A stretch of DNA of 64,000 bases from assembly GCF_900169715.1 (NCBI RefSeq), contig NZ_LT835161.1, forward strand, positions 795,589-859,588. Direction: 5' to 3'. Shown here one piece after another: positions 49,580 through 58,308 of the stretch (position 1 is its first letter; every line of letters begins with the position of its first letter). A program made the position numbers and the translations under genes. The notes under the pieces are model-generated. The model searched no databases, had not been told where the DNA came from, and saw only the letters and a list, made by a program, of their open reading frames with translations. The DNA is from Kocuria massiliensis (GTDB lineage Bacteria; Actinomycetota; Actinomycetes; Actinomycetales; Micrococcaceae).

Positions 49580-50635
49580 CTATCGACGCGAGCCGGAAGC
49601 CGTGTGGGCTTCACGGAGGACGGAGCCGATCCGTCGTTCGGGGAGGAGCCCATTTTCGGTCGCCCACGTGTCGTCCTGATCTTGGCCAAACCACATGAGT
49701 TCGGCACGACGCACAGCTCCTTGAAGCTTCTCATTCATCGCCGAAGAAATCAGGTGGCCCATCTTGACTCCCAGGCGAAGCGCGAAGGACGGAACGTGCC
49801 GTGGGTTCTTGCGGCCGGCGTCGCGAACCACTGATCCCGTGGTGGCGCCTTCCCACGGTTGGAGGACGATCGAGGGAAGGTCACCGGCGAAGGACCCGAC
49901 GGAGACGACGTACTCCGCTAGAGCATGGACCGAGGTGACGGGGGTGGGGCGATCCCCACTGCCGGCGACCATGGCCAGGGGAGAGGCGGATACGCGAGCC
50001 AGATTCGACGTGGTTTTACGGCCGGATCCCTGGACGGATGTCGCGCGAACAATGCAAAGTTCTGCGGCGTGATGAGGGCCTACTACGGCCGGAGCGGCGC
50101 TCGGTGCCGGGGGAAAATCTGATGCTGCGGAACCGGGTGCGGCACCGGCCTGAGCGGTGGCATTGATGAATTCTCTCAAACGGAGGATGCAATCTTCTCC
50201 CAAAGCCTTAGAGAAAGAGTACGCGGAGAAGGGGGATGTCGACTCGCTCGCGTCCAATACCGGTCGAGAACCTTGAACCGCCGCGGAGCTCAGGTGGACG
50301 ACGCGCTTCACACCCGTGCGCTGTGCCGCGACCACGACGACCGTAGGAAGCAGAGCGTTGGCACCCACCAGGGACGTAAGGTCCTGCTGATCGGGAGCCG
50401 ACAGGCCCGCTGCATTGACCACCACATCGGCTCCCGCAAAGGAATCTGCGAGGTAATCGATGACGGATTCCAACCGACGGGCTTCGGAGATGATCTGACC
50501 CGCCGACTCGGCGGAGGTCGCGAGTCGAGGCGCGGCCACGGGGGAAGCGTTGATGCCCTCTTGCTGAAGCCGCGTCATGATGGCCGATCCGGCAAATCCG
50601 GTGGCACCGAGTACTCGCCACGTGCTCTGGCTCAT
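49580..50635 (-). CDS. NAD-dependent epimerase/dehydratase (extended SDR)
   Basis: A 351-residue extended short-chain dehydrogenase-like protein. The nucleotide-binding motif is GATGFAGSAI near the N-terminus, NAAGLSAPD follows, and the catalytic YxxxK is YSFSK near residue 140. An Ala/Pro/Ser-rich insertion (about 163-188) follows the catalytic site. It is probably a nucleotide-sugar enzyme, judging from its neighbours in the glycan cassette, but its substrate is unknown. GAGGAAAT precedes ATG 50635. It is transcribed against the flanking genes and is the only leftward gene of the cassette. Confidence 0.82.
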   Translation of the reverse strand: MSQSTWRVLGATGFAGSAIMTRLQQEGINASPVAAPRLATSAESAGQIISEARRLESVIDYLADSFAGADVVVNAAGLSAPDQQDLTSLVGANALLPTVVVVAAQRTGVKRVVHLSSAAVQGSRPVLDASESTSPFSAYSFSKALGEDCILRLREFINATAQAGAAPGSAASDFPPAPSAAPAVVGPHHAAELCIVRATSVQGSGRKTTSNLARVSASPLAMVAGSGDRPTPVTSVHALAEYVVSVGSFAGDLPSIVLQPWEGATTGSVVRDAGRKNPRHVPSFALRLGVKMGHLISSAMNEKLQGAVRRAELMWFGQDQDDTWATENGLLPERRIGSVLREAHTASGSRR

Positions 50636-50858
50636 ATTTCCTCGCTTTCATCCACTCGACGGTGACGCGGCATGTGGCCCACGTATGGGGCACTCCTACC
50701 GGTACACTGTCAGGTGCCGTTCCTGAGTCACGGAGTTCGTGACTCTACCGGTCCACTTTACCGACCAAAACCAGAGAATCGGTCCATTCCCGATTCGAGG
50801 ATCCGGCACGTATGGACGAACAGCACCGCCGCGCAACCTGCGCGAGGGAAAGGAAACT

Positions 50859-52787
50859 GTGCACCAGAGCCTCACGCCCGAGCAGGGGAGCCAGCCGAGT
50901 CCCAAGGTTGTGGCCGTCGTCGTGACCTTTAACCGGGTGCATCTCTTGCCGAAGACCCTTTCGGGAATCGCCGGTGGCCGCAAGGTCCCCGACCAGGTGG
51001 TGCTCGTCGACAACGCCTCGACGGATCAGACCCTCTCCTATGTGGAGAGCCTCGATTATCCACTGCCCCTCGACGTGGTTGCTCTACCCCAGAATACGGG
51101 CGGGGCTGGGGGATTCACCGTGGGAATTGACCGTGCGCTCTCCGTGCACGACGCCGATCTGGTGTGGGTCATGGACGACGACACCGAGCCATTGGAAGGG
51201 ACCCTCGAGGAATCCGTGGAGGCCTGGCAACGTTACGCGGACGCACCAGAGGAAAGGCCCGCGTTTGTTGCTAGCCACGTCGTGTGGACTGATGGTCGCG
51301 AGCATCCGATGAACTCCATGATTCAGCGAATTGGTGCGTCTCGTGCCCGTAAAGCTCGAGCTGCGGCGGTAGGCGCCAAAACCATTCGGTCGGGCTCCTT
51401 CGTATCCCTGCTCATGGACGCGGCCGCGATGCGCCGGGTGGGGCTACCGATCGTCGACTATTTCATTTGGAACGACGATTTCGAGTACTCCACACGGCTC
51501 GCGCGATTCCGGGACGCCATCTCGTTGCCCACCTCGGTGGTGGCGCATCATACGAAGACTTTCGGGACCACCGACGCGAATCCCGGGCCACGCTTTTATA
51601 ACGATGTCCGCAATAAGTTGTGGGTCTTTACGCGCAGTCAGTCCCTGGCTCCTTGGGAGAAAATTCTCTACGCGGGCGCCACAGGGCGACTGTGGTTCAG
51701 GACCCTTCAGAAAGCGACCGCGCGGGCGGACGTCGCGGCTCTCTTGGGCCGGGGAATCCGTGACGCCCTGCGGGCTCCTCGCACGAATGACCAAGCGCTG
51801 CGAGGAATCTACAGTTTGAGGTCTCATGCGGTTCCAGGAAGCGCGGCACCACTTCAACCTAAAGCTGAAGATGAAGACGCCTTCTCGGTCTTGATGCCGG
51901 TCTATCACGGCGACGAACCTCAGGCGCTCCGAACGGCTTTCGCCTCCGCTACATGGGAACAAACCCTCCGCCCTCACGAGGTTGTGGTGGTCGTGGACGG
52001 TCCCATCGCTCCCGCCCTCGATCAGGAGCTTCACGCCCTGGAAGCCGAGGCTGGATCCCGCGGCATCGAGGTGGTCATTCAACGCTTGGCCGAAAACGGC
52101 GGCCTGGCCAATGCTCTCAACGTTGGGCTTCGGAGTTGTTCGTACCGGGTCGTTGCGCGAGTCGATGCCGACGACGCTTCCTTGCCGCAACGGTTCGAAC
52201 GTCAGGTTCCTCTGGTCTCTTCCGGGGCCTACGACGTCGTCGGCTCGGCGATGCTCGAAATGAGCGGAGACTTGCTTGAGGTTCAATCTGTACGTCATGT
52301 TGAAACTGACCAGGCCGCCATTCGCCGCGTCGCGTCCCTTCGAAACCCCATCTGTCACCCCACAGTGGTTTTTGATGTCGATCAGGTTCGCGCGGCCGGC
52401 GGTTACGAGCCCATTCCCGGAGCGGAAGATTACGGGCTGTGGACCAGAATGATGCGGGACGGAGCCGTCGTCGGAAATCTCGATGAGGCTCTGGTGAAAT
52501 ATCGAGCCGGGATACCGACGTGGAAGCGGCGGGGAGGGGTCGCCGCCGTGCGTCGCGAATACGAATTGCAGAGCCACCTTCGCGCTTCGGGTTTCATCGG
52601 AATGGGCCAGTGGGCGCGTAATGTGGTGGTACGCGGCGGATACCGTCTCGTCCCGAGGGCCTGGCGAATCGGTGCGTATCGTGCATTAATTTCCCGGCGT
52701 GGTTCGAAAGATTCATCGATCGACTTGGGGGCGGCGGATCGCCAGACGGATATCGCAGGGTCAGAGGAAGGACTCCACCAGGCATGA
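50859..52787 (+). CDS. Tandem GT2-GT2 glycosyltransferase (GlfT1-like plus second GT2)
   Basis: One 642-residue chain carries two GT-A glycosyltransferase domains. The first (about 16-310) resembles GlfT1: VVAVVVTFNR, NTGGAGGFTVGI at 79-90, DDD at 106-108 and WNDDFEY at 204-210. The second (about 341-560) has FSVLMPVYHGD, NGGLANALNVGL, DADD at 436-439 and GAEDYGLWTRM. GTG 50859 is chosen because GGGAAAGGAA lies 4 nt ahead; the frame upstream lacks a site. It is the first rightward gene of the cassette, coupled by ATGA to the CapD-like gene. Both domains appear intact. Sugars transferred are not known; one may add Rha-like, the other Galf, by analogy with WbbL and GlfT1. Confidence 0.83.
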   Translation: MHQSLTPEQGSQPSPKVVAVVVTFNRVHLLPKTLSGIAGGRKVPDQVVLVDNASTDQTLSYVESLDYPLPLDVVALPQNTGGAGGFTVGIDRALSVHDADLVWVMDDDTEPLEGTLEESVEAWQRYADAPEERPAFVASHVVWTDGREHPMNSMIQRIGASRARKARAAAVGAKTIRSGSFVSLLMDAAAMRRVGLPIVDYFIWNDDFEYSTRLARFRDAISLPTSVVAHHTKTFGTTDANPGPRFYNDVRNKLWVFTRSQSLAPWEKILYAGATGRLWFRTLQKATARADVAALLGRGIRDALRAPRTNDQALRGIYSLRSHAVPGSAAPLQPKAEDEDAFSVLMPVYHGDEPQALRTAFASATWEQTLRPHEVVVVVDGPIAPALDQELHALEAEAGSRGIEVVIQRLAENGGLANALNVGLRSCSYRVVARVDADDASLPQRFERQVPLVSSGAYDVVGSAMLEMSGDLLEVQSVRHVETDQAAIRRVASLRNPICHPTVVFDVDQVRAAGGYEPIPGAEDYGLWTRMMRDGAVVGNLDEALVKYRAGIPTWKRRGGVAAVRREYELQSHLRASGFIGMGQWARNVVVRGGYRLVPRAWRIGAYRALISRRGSKDSSIDLGAADRQTDIAGSEEGLHQA

Positions 52788-54697
52788 GCATTGGTACGAC
52801 GTCGGATGCGAAGCCGAACGCCGGGTACGAGCGGCCCCGCACATGGATCTGGACCCAGATTTTCCTGGACTCCATTTCCTGGGTTGTCGCCGTTCTCCTC
52901 AGCCTCTTCCTTCGGTACGAAATGGATTACAAGCTGGTCCATGTTCCGGGACTCGTGCTGGTTTGTGTCGTTGCCGTGGTGGCGCAGCTCCTCGTGGGCA
53001 GCGTCTTTGCGTTGTATCGGGGACGCTATAGCTTTGGCAGTTTTGACGAGGCCAAGGCCCTCATGCTGGTGACCGTCCTCGTGACGGCCATTGTGCAGAT
53101 CATGCTCCTTTTCCTCGGGGTCTCGCTGCATATGCCGCGATCGATTCCGATGATCGCGTTCCCCTTTGCCCTGCTCTTCATGGCGGCGGTGCGGTATCTG
53201 AAGCGGATGTACGTCGAGTCAAAATCAAAACCCAGCGCGCACGCTCCGCACGCGGTCGTCTACGGCGCCGGTTTCTTGGCGAACACCCTCATTACGCAGA
53301 TGGTGCAAGACAAGGACTCGCCGTATCTGCCGATTGCGCTGATCGACGACGACCCCGCGAAGAAGCATCTGCGCATTAATTCCGTGCCCGTCGCGGGAAA
53401 TGTCTCCCAACTGCGAACCGTGATGCGTCGATCCAATGCCAGGGTCCTGATCATCGCGATGGCCAACGTCAAGTCCACGCTCATGGATCAGGTCCATGAA
53501 GAGTTGGACGGCATGGACGTGCGTATTCTGACGGCGCCACCCCTCAAAGACATGTTCGGAAATACCACCGGCAACGGGTTGGACCTCCGGGATATCCGGC
53601 TCGAAGACATCATTGGGCAGCGAGCCGTCGACATCAACGTCGAGGGCATCGCCAAGTACCTCACGGGCAAGCGCGTGCTCGTGACTGGGGCCGGCGGATC
53701 GATCGGCTCCGAGTTGTGCCGTCAGATTCAGCACTTTTCGCCCTCCGAACTCATCATGCTCGATCGCGACGAATCCGCCCTTCAGGCGACTCAAATCTCC
53801 ATGACCGGCCGGGGGCTGCTCGATGGTCCCGACACGGTCTTGGCAGACATCCGAGACCCTGAGGCTCTGGCGAGCATCTTCGCGCATCGGCGGCCGCACG
53901 TCGTCTTCCACGCGGCGGCCCTCAAACACGTATCGCTTCTGGAGCAATACCCCAACGAAGCGTGGCAAACCAACGTCTTGGGTTCGAGGAATGTTCTGCA
54001 AGCGGCCGCTTCGGTGGACGTCGAAGTTTTCGTGAACGTCTCCACGGACAAGGCAGCCAATCCGACGACGGTGCTGGGCCACTCGAAGCGCATGGCAGAG
54101 AAAATGACGGCGTGGATGGGCCATCACACCGACGGGCGCTACGCATCGGTGCGTTTCGGTAACGTCTTTGGATCCCGAGGTTCGATGTTGCCGCTATTCA
54201 CGGAGCAAATTCGCCGCGGGGGCCCGATCACCGTGACGGATCGAGAGGCGACTCGGTACTTCATGACGATTCCCGAGGCGTGTCAGCTCGTCATTCAGGC
54301 GGGTGCGATCGGTGCGCCCGGTGAGGTGCTCATCCTGGATATGGGTCAGCCGGTCCGCATTTATGACATCGCGCAGCAATTGATCCACATGAGTGGTCGC
54401 GAGGATATCGAGATTGAGATTACTGGCTTGCGGCCGGGGGAGAAGCTCCATGAGGACCTCGTTGGCGTAGACGAACACGGTGTGCACAGGGGGCACCCTC
54501 AGATCTCCCATACCGAATCGACCATGCTCGACCCCGAGAATCTCGACCGTCACGAATGGAAACTCCGGGGCAACATGCCGACCACTGAAGAAATTCCGGT
54601 TGTCTCGCCGCCAGACGGTTCCGGAGGTCCGAGCGTCGTCTTGAACAAGGGTCACGAGGCGACGGACGACCAAGAGCGTCGGGACAAGTCCGCATGA
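52784..54697 (+). CDS. CapD/PglF-like membrane nucleotide-sugar 4,6-dehydratase
   Basis: A 637-residue polysaccharide biosynthesis protein. Four membrane segments (about 27-44, 54-75, 92-112, 121-138) precede a first Rossmann-like domain (VVYGAGFLANTLI, 158-170). The catalytic SDR domain begins RVLVTGAGGSIGSELC at 297. STDKAANPTTVLGHSKRMAEKM is the family catalytic segment; the Tyr position of ordinary SDRs is occupied by Leu, where membrane 4,6-dehydratases such as PglF carry Met. The probable reaction is UDP-GlcNAc to a 4-keto-6-deoxy sugar. The tail after 600 is polar. It overlaps both neighbours by ATGA, so it is translationally coupled to the GT2 fusion and the WecA-like gene. Confidence 0.88.
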   Translation: MSIGTTSDAKPNAGYERPRTWIWTQIFLDSISWVVAVLLSLFLRYEMDYKLVHVPGLVLVCVVAVVAQLLVGSVFALYRGRYSFGSFDEAKALMLVTVLVTAIVQIMLLFLGVSLHMPRSIPMIAFPFALLFMAAVRYLKRMYVESKSKPSAHAPHAVVYGAGFLANTLITQMVQDKDSPYLPIALIDDDPAKKHLRINSVPVAGNVSQLRTVMRRSNARVLIIAMANVKSTLMDQVHEELDGMDVRILTAPPLKDMFGNTTGNGLDLRDIRLEDIIGQRAVDINVEGIAKYLTGKRVLVTGAGGSIGSELCRQIQHFSPSELIMLDRDESALQATQISMTGRGLLDGPDTVLADIRDPEALASIFAHRRPHVVFHAAALKHVSLLEQYPNEAWQTNVLGSRNVLQAAASVDVEVFVNVSTDKAANPTTVLGHSKRMAEKMTAWMGHHTDGRYASVRFGNVFGSRGSMLPLFTEQIRRGGPITVTDREATRYFMTIPEACQLVIQAGAIGAPGEVLILDMGQPVRIYDIAQQLIHMSGREDIEIEITGLRPGEKLHEDLVGVDEHGVHRGHPQISHTESTMLDPENLDRHEWKLRGNMPTTEEIPVVSPPDGSGGPSVVLNKGHEATDDQERRDKSA

Positions 54698-55722
54698 TCG
54701 AATCCAGCGGCCCCGGTTGGCCTCAATTCCTCATTCCCGCCCTGATCGCGCTATTCCTTGGCGCGATCTTGCCCCTCGTTATCCGACCGTTGTTGACGCG
54801 CTGGGGCGTCGTCGACATACCCGGGCATCGGTCGTCGCACACGACACCGACGATTCGAGGGATGGGCCTGGCCACGGCGATCGCTGCCCTTGTAGCCATA
54901 GGAATTTCCGGGGCGAGCGGCTTGGTCGAGGTCGACCGTTCCGTACTCTTGGTGGTCATGATCGGCATGACGCTCTGTGCGGCTTTGGGGTGGGCCGAGG
55001 ATTACCGAGGGCTTCCGGTTCGCTGGCGGGCCGGCTACCAACTGCTCATCGGATTGGCGGTGTCGTCCGGAATCACCTTCACCCTGGCGACACCCGCTTG
55101 GTGGATTCCTGTCGGAACCGTGGCCATCGCCGGCTACATCAACGTTGCGAACTTCATCGACGGCGTCAACGGAATTTCGGGGCTGCACGGCCTCGTGGTG
55201 GGCTTGGCGTACTCCTACGCCGGCTGGGCTACCAATATTTCCTGGCTCACGGTCTGTGGGGCCGCCATCGCCGCGGCATTCTTAGCATTTCTACCGTGGA
55301 ACCTCTTGGGCAAACGGGTATTTCTCGGAGACACCGGCTCCTACTTCTTGGGCGGGGCCATTGCCTGCTGTGCGGTGGGGGCGTTCCTGTCGAATATCTA
55401 CATCGAATACATTCTCTCGCCGGTGGTCATTTACTTGGCGGATTCGGGCTTCACCTTGCTCAAACGGATCTATAGGGGAGAAGCCTGGTATCAGCCGCAC
55501 CGCCAACACGTTTATCAACGTCTCACGGACTTGGGGATGAGCCACCTCGGCTCTGCCTTGACGGTGACGGCCGCAACGGTGGCCGTGACGGTTCTGACGG
55601 TCATGGCGCTTCCCTTTGAGGTGGACGGAACCTTGTGGATGGGGTTCTTGGTCATCTGCATTGTGGTGTTGTACCTCTCCTTGCCGAGCCTGATCGCGGC
55701 CGTCAAGAGGCGTCCCGCATGA
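54694..55722 (+). CDS. wecA: WecA-like polyprenyl-phosphate GlcNAc-1-phosphate transferase
   Basis: A multi-pass membrane enzyme of 342 residues in the MraY/WecA family, which starts glycan assembly on decaprenyl or undecaprenyl phosphate. Around ten hydrophobic segments are visible. NFIDGVNG at 153-160, GDTGS at 212-216 and the late HRQHVYQR match the family. At the usual DD pair the sequence is WAEDYRG (E102-D103), with Glu replacing the first Asp. It overlaps the CapD-like gene and the AtpI-like gene by ATGA. The mycobacterial equivalent (Rv1302) also lies directly upstream of the ATP synthase genes, so position supports wecA. Confidence 0.87.
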   Translation: MIESSGPGWPQFLIPALIALFLGAILPLVIRPLLTRWGVVDIPGHRSSHTTPTIRGMGLATAIAALVAIGISGASGLVEVDRSVLLVVMIGMTLCAALGWAEDYRGLPVRWRAGYQLLIGLAVSSGITFTLATPAWWIPVGTVAIAGYINVANFIDGVNGISGLHGLVVGLAYSYAGWATNISWLTVCGAAIAAAFLAFLPWNLLGKRVFLGDTGSYFLGGAIACCAVGAFLSNIYIEYILSPVVIYLADSGFTLLKRIYRGEAWYQPHRQHVYQRLTDLGMSHLGSALTVTAATVAVTVLTVMALPFEVDGTLWMGFLVICIVVLYLSLPSLIAAVKRRPA

Positions 55723-56204
55723 GACGCCCCGTGTGGCTGCGTCACCCCCGGCAAACGACTCGGCCGGTCATCGCCTTGTGCGACGCGACGCTCGGAAACC
55801 TCGCCGTGGTCACGGTGATAATCCTCATAATTTCCTTGCCGTGGGGGCCGGGTTCGGCGACGCCGGGAGCTGCCTTTGGTGCAGGCCTCATGCTGGGGTC
55901 CACGTGTGTCACCTGGATTGTGACGCGACTGATCCACAGGCTCAATTCGGATCCGGCGTTCTATCTCCTGGTCGCCTATGTGGTCAAAGCGCTCGTTGGG
56001 TTGGTGGCCATCACGGTCGTCCCATTCCCTGAGTCTTGGAGCGGAACTTGGGCCTTGATCGGCGTCGTTGCCTGTGTGGTCGCGGCACTAGGGACGCAGG
56101 TGTGGGTCATCTGGAGACTCCGGATACCCTATTTTTTGCAGCCTCTCGAGACGGACCAGGAGAGGCGGAGACCATCGCCACGAACGAGAGAGGGCAGCCC
56201 GTGA
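55719..56204 (+). CDS. atpI: ATP synthase AtpI-like membrane protein
   Basis: A 161-residue protein with about four hydrophobic segments (near 24-43, 50-68, 82-102, 112-132) and a basic N-terminus and tail. It occupies the position of AtpI (UncI) at the head of the atp operon; mycobacterial Rv1303, at the same spot, has the same length as I recall it. AtpI assists assembly of the c-ring. The sequence has little else to confirm it, so the call rests on size, topology and position. ATG 55719 overlaps the wecA stop, and its TGA overlaps the next GTG (GTGA). Confidence 0.75.
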   Translation: MRRPVWLRHPRQTTRPVIALCDATLGNLAVVTVIILIISLPWGPGSATPGAAFGAGLMLGSTCVTWIVTRLIHRLNSDPAFYLLVAYVVKALVGLVAITVVPFPESWSGTWALIGVVACVVAALGTQVWVIWRLRIPYFLQPLETDQERRRPSPRTREGSP

Positions 56205-56494
56205 CCTCCGAACAGGGGCCAGATCAAGCTGGCCGAGCCGAAGAACAACCCGACCGGGGTGATCTCCGAAACGCGGGAGATCTCGTCCAACAAGGTGGAC
56301 TCTCCGGCTCGATCATGATTTTGCTATACATAGTGATCGGAATCGGGTTCTGGAGTTTGGTAGGCTATGGGCTGGATCGCTTGCTGGGGACACATTGGAT
56401 TGTGTGGCTCGGCGCTGGCATAGGGGCCTTCGCCGGTTTTTACCTGGTGTACCTCCATATGCGGCCGCGGGATGACGACTCGTCGTTCCACTAG
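56201..56494 (+). CDS. AtpZ/AtpI-family small membrane protein
   Basis: A 97-residue protein beginning at GTG 56201. The first 35 residues are acidic and polar. Two hydrophobic segments follow (about 36-58 and 66-86; IMILLYIVIGIGFWSLVGYGL and VWLGAGIGAFAGFYLVYLHM), with the GYGLDRLLGTHWIVWLGAG turn typical of AtpZ-like proteins. These are thought to help ATP synthase assembly or Mg/Ca import. It overlaps the AtpI-like gene by GTGA and precedes atpB by 93 nt, so it probably belongs to the atp operon. Confidence 0.8.
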   Translation: MTSEQGPDQAGRAEEQPDRGDLRNAGDLVQQGGLSGSIMILLYIVIGIGFWSLVGYGLDRLLGTHWIVWLGAGIGAFAGFYLVYLHMRPRDDDSSFH

Positions 56495-56587
56495 ACCTCC
56501 CTCAAGCACATAAACTGATTACTTGATCGAGGCCGTGAACTTTCTTCTGGCTTCGAAGACGCAACCTTCCTGAGGAAAGGACACGCC

Positions 56588-57376
56588 TTGCGAGAAACCG
56601 GGCACGTCGTCGCGGCCTATCAGGCCCCCACGATCGAGGACATGCATCTGCCGGACCTGTTCAATGTCGGTAGCTTCGGCTTCGGCAAGCAGATGCTCCT
56701 CATGCTTCTTGCGGTCGTGGTTGTGGCGGCGTTCTTCATGATCGCAGGCCGCCGTCGGGCCATGGTCCCCGGTAAAATGCAGTTCGCGGGCGAAATGGGA
56801 TACGGCTTCGTTCGCAATTCCATTGGCAAAGACATCATCGGCGTCCACCACTTCAAGCCGTTCGTGCCGCTGCTCTTCGCCTCCTTCTTCTTCGTACTGG
56901 TCAACAACCTCTGGGGTTCCATCCCGTTCCTTCAGCTGCCGACCTTTTCCCACGCAGGTAGCGCCTATTTCATGGCAGCCTTTGCGTACCTTTGCTGGGT
57001 AGCCGTCGGCATCAAGTCCAAGGGTTTCGTGGGCTTCTTCAAGGCGATGACGATGCCTTCCGGAGTTCCCCCGGTCTTCTACATCATTCTGATTCCCATC
57101 GAGTTCCTCTCGAACTTGATCATTCGTCCGATTACCCACTCGTTGCGTCTGTTCGCCACGATGTTCGCTGGTCACATGGCCATCATGGTCGCCGCCAGCT
57201 TGACGGCCTTCCTGGTCACCCAGGTCGGCGGTATCGGGATTGTAGCCTCGCTCTTCTCCGGCGTTTTCGGAATCTTCCTCTTCTTCTTGGAGCTCTTGAT
57301 CCAGGCAATTCAGGCCTACGTCTTTACGCTTCTCTTCGCGGTGTACCTCCAAGGTGCCGTCGCGGAGGCTCACTAG
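56588..57376 (+). CDS. atpB: F0F1 ATP synthase subunit a
   Basis: The stator membrane subunit that forms the proton half-channels, 262 residues with five to six helices. The essential arginine is in SHSLRLFATMFAGH, and AIQAYVFTLLFAVYL holds the conserved Gln/Tyr near the C-terminus. TTG 56588 is taken as start since AGGAAAGGA lies about 8 nt upstream; the next ATG (56642) would remove residues before the first helix. It is preceded by a 93-base gap with no visible strong promoter. Confidence 0.94.
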   Translation: MRETGHVVAAYQAPTIEDMHLPDLFNVGSFGFGKQMLLMLLAVVVVAAFFMIAGRRRAMVPGKMQFAGEMGYGFVRNSIGKDIIGVHHFKPFVPLLFASFFFVLVNNLWGSIPFLQLPTFSHAGSAYFMAAFAYLCWVAVGIKSKGFVGFFKAMTMPSGVPPVFYIILIPIEFLSNLIIRPITHSLRLFATMFAGHMAIMVAASLTAFLVTQVGGIGIVASLFSGVFGIFLFFLELLIQAIQAYVFTLLFAVYLQGAVAEAH

Positions 57377-57496
57377 AATTCCGGGGAAACCTGGATCGGG
57401 GTTTGACCGCACACCATCCGGTTGAATCCACCGCAATAGACATGCCTTCGAGGCAGATAAAGCCCAGATACGGGCATCACGAAAGGAAATAGCCAA

Positions 57497-57706
57497 ATGG
57501 AAATTTCAGGTTCGCTCAGCGCCATCGGTTACGGACTCGCAGCTATCGGCGGCGGCATCGGCGTCGGTCTCATCTTCGCGGCCTACATGACCTCGGTTGC
57601 CCGTCAGCCCGAATCCCAGCGTGTCCTGCAGCCGATGCTGTTCCTGGGCTTCGCCGTGGTTGAGGCTCTCGCGATTCTGGGTCTGGTTCTGGCGTTCATC
57701 AAGTAG
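57497..57706 (+). CDS. atpE: F0F1 ATP synthase subunit c
   Basis: The 69-residue proteolipid that builds the rotor ring. Helix 1 has the GGGIGVG glycine pattern; the polar loop is ARQPESQ (35-41); helix 2 carries the proton-binding Glu56 in [12 protein letters not shown]. No sodium-type Gln/Thr ligands are visible, so a proton-coupled enzyme is likely. AAAGGAAAT precedes ATG 57497. The 120-base gap after atpB contains a small TGCC/GGCA hairpin. Confidence 0.97.
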   Translation: MEISGSLSAIGYGLAAIGGGIGVGLIFAAYMTSVARQPESQRVLQPMLFLGFAVVEALAILGLVLAFIK

Positions 57707-57756
57707 CTTCTGGCTACTCCATCCCTTCACAGAACTAGAGAACAGGAATCTCCTTT

Positions 57757-58308
57757 ATGTCACTCATGATGGCAGCGGAAGAGGGTGCAAGCCCTCTGGC
57801 CCCTGACTGGTGGGAAATCCTCATCACCGGCCTCGGGTTCCTGATCCTTCTGTACCTCGTCGTCAAGTTCATCGCCCCGACCTTCGAAAAGATCTACCAA
57901 GATCGTAAGGAGGCCATCGAGGGTGGTTTGGCTAAGGCTGAAAAGGCCCAGGCCGAGGCTGCTGCAGCTCGTGAGGAGTACAACCAGCAGCTCGAGTCGG
58001 CGCGACTCGAAGCGCAGAAGATCCGCGAGGACGCTCGTGTGGAAGGCGAGAAAATCGTCGCCGAGCACAAGGAGCGTGCCGCAGCCGAGGCTGCCCGGGT
58101 CACCGAAAACGCACAGAAAACCATTCAGGCCGAGCGTTCGGCCGCCCTGGTTTCCTTGCGTACCGAGGTGGGCACCCTGGCAACCCAACTCGCCAGCAAG
58201 ATCGTTGGCGAATCCCTGAACGACGACGAGCGCTCCAACCGTGTGGTGGATCGCTTCCTGGCTGACCTCGAGGCGGACCAGCAGCGAAATGCAGGTGCGA
58301 CCAAGTAA
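57757..58308 (+). CDS. atpF: F0F1 ATP synthase subunit b
   Basis: The peripheral stalk subunit, 183 residues. A single membrane helix (about 20-42, WEILITGLGFLILLYLVVKF) is followed by a long charged coiled coil rich in Ala, Glu, Lys and Arg. It is a separate b subunit, unlike mycobacteria, where a second b is fused to delta. The end overlaps atpH at TAATG. Confidence 0.95.
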   Translation: MSLMMAAEEGASPLAPDWWEILITGLGFLILLYLVVKFIAPTFEKIYQDRKEAIEGGLAKAEKAQAEAAAAREEYNQQLESARLEAQKIREDARVEGEKIVAEHKERAAAEAARVTENAQKTIQAERSAALVSLRTEVGTLATQLASKIVGESLNDDERSNRVVDRFLADLEADQQRNAGATK

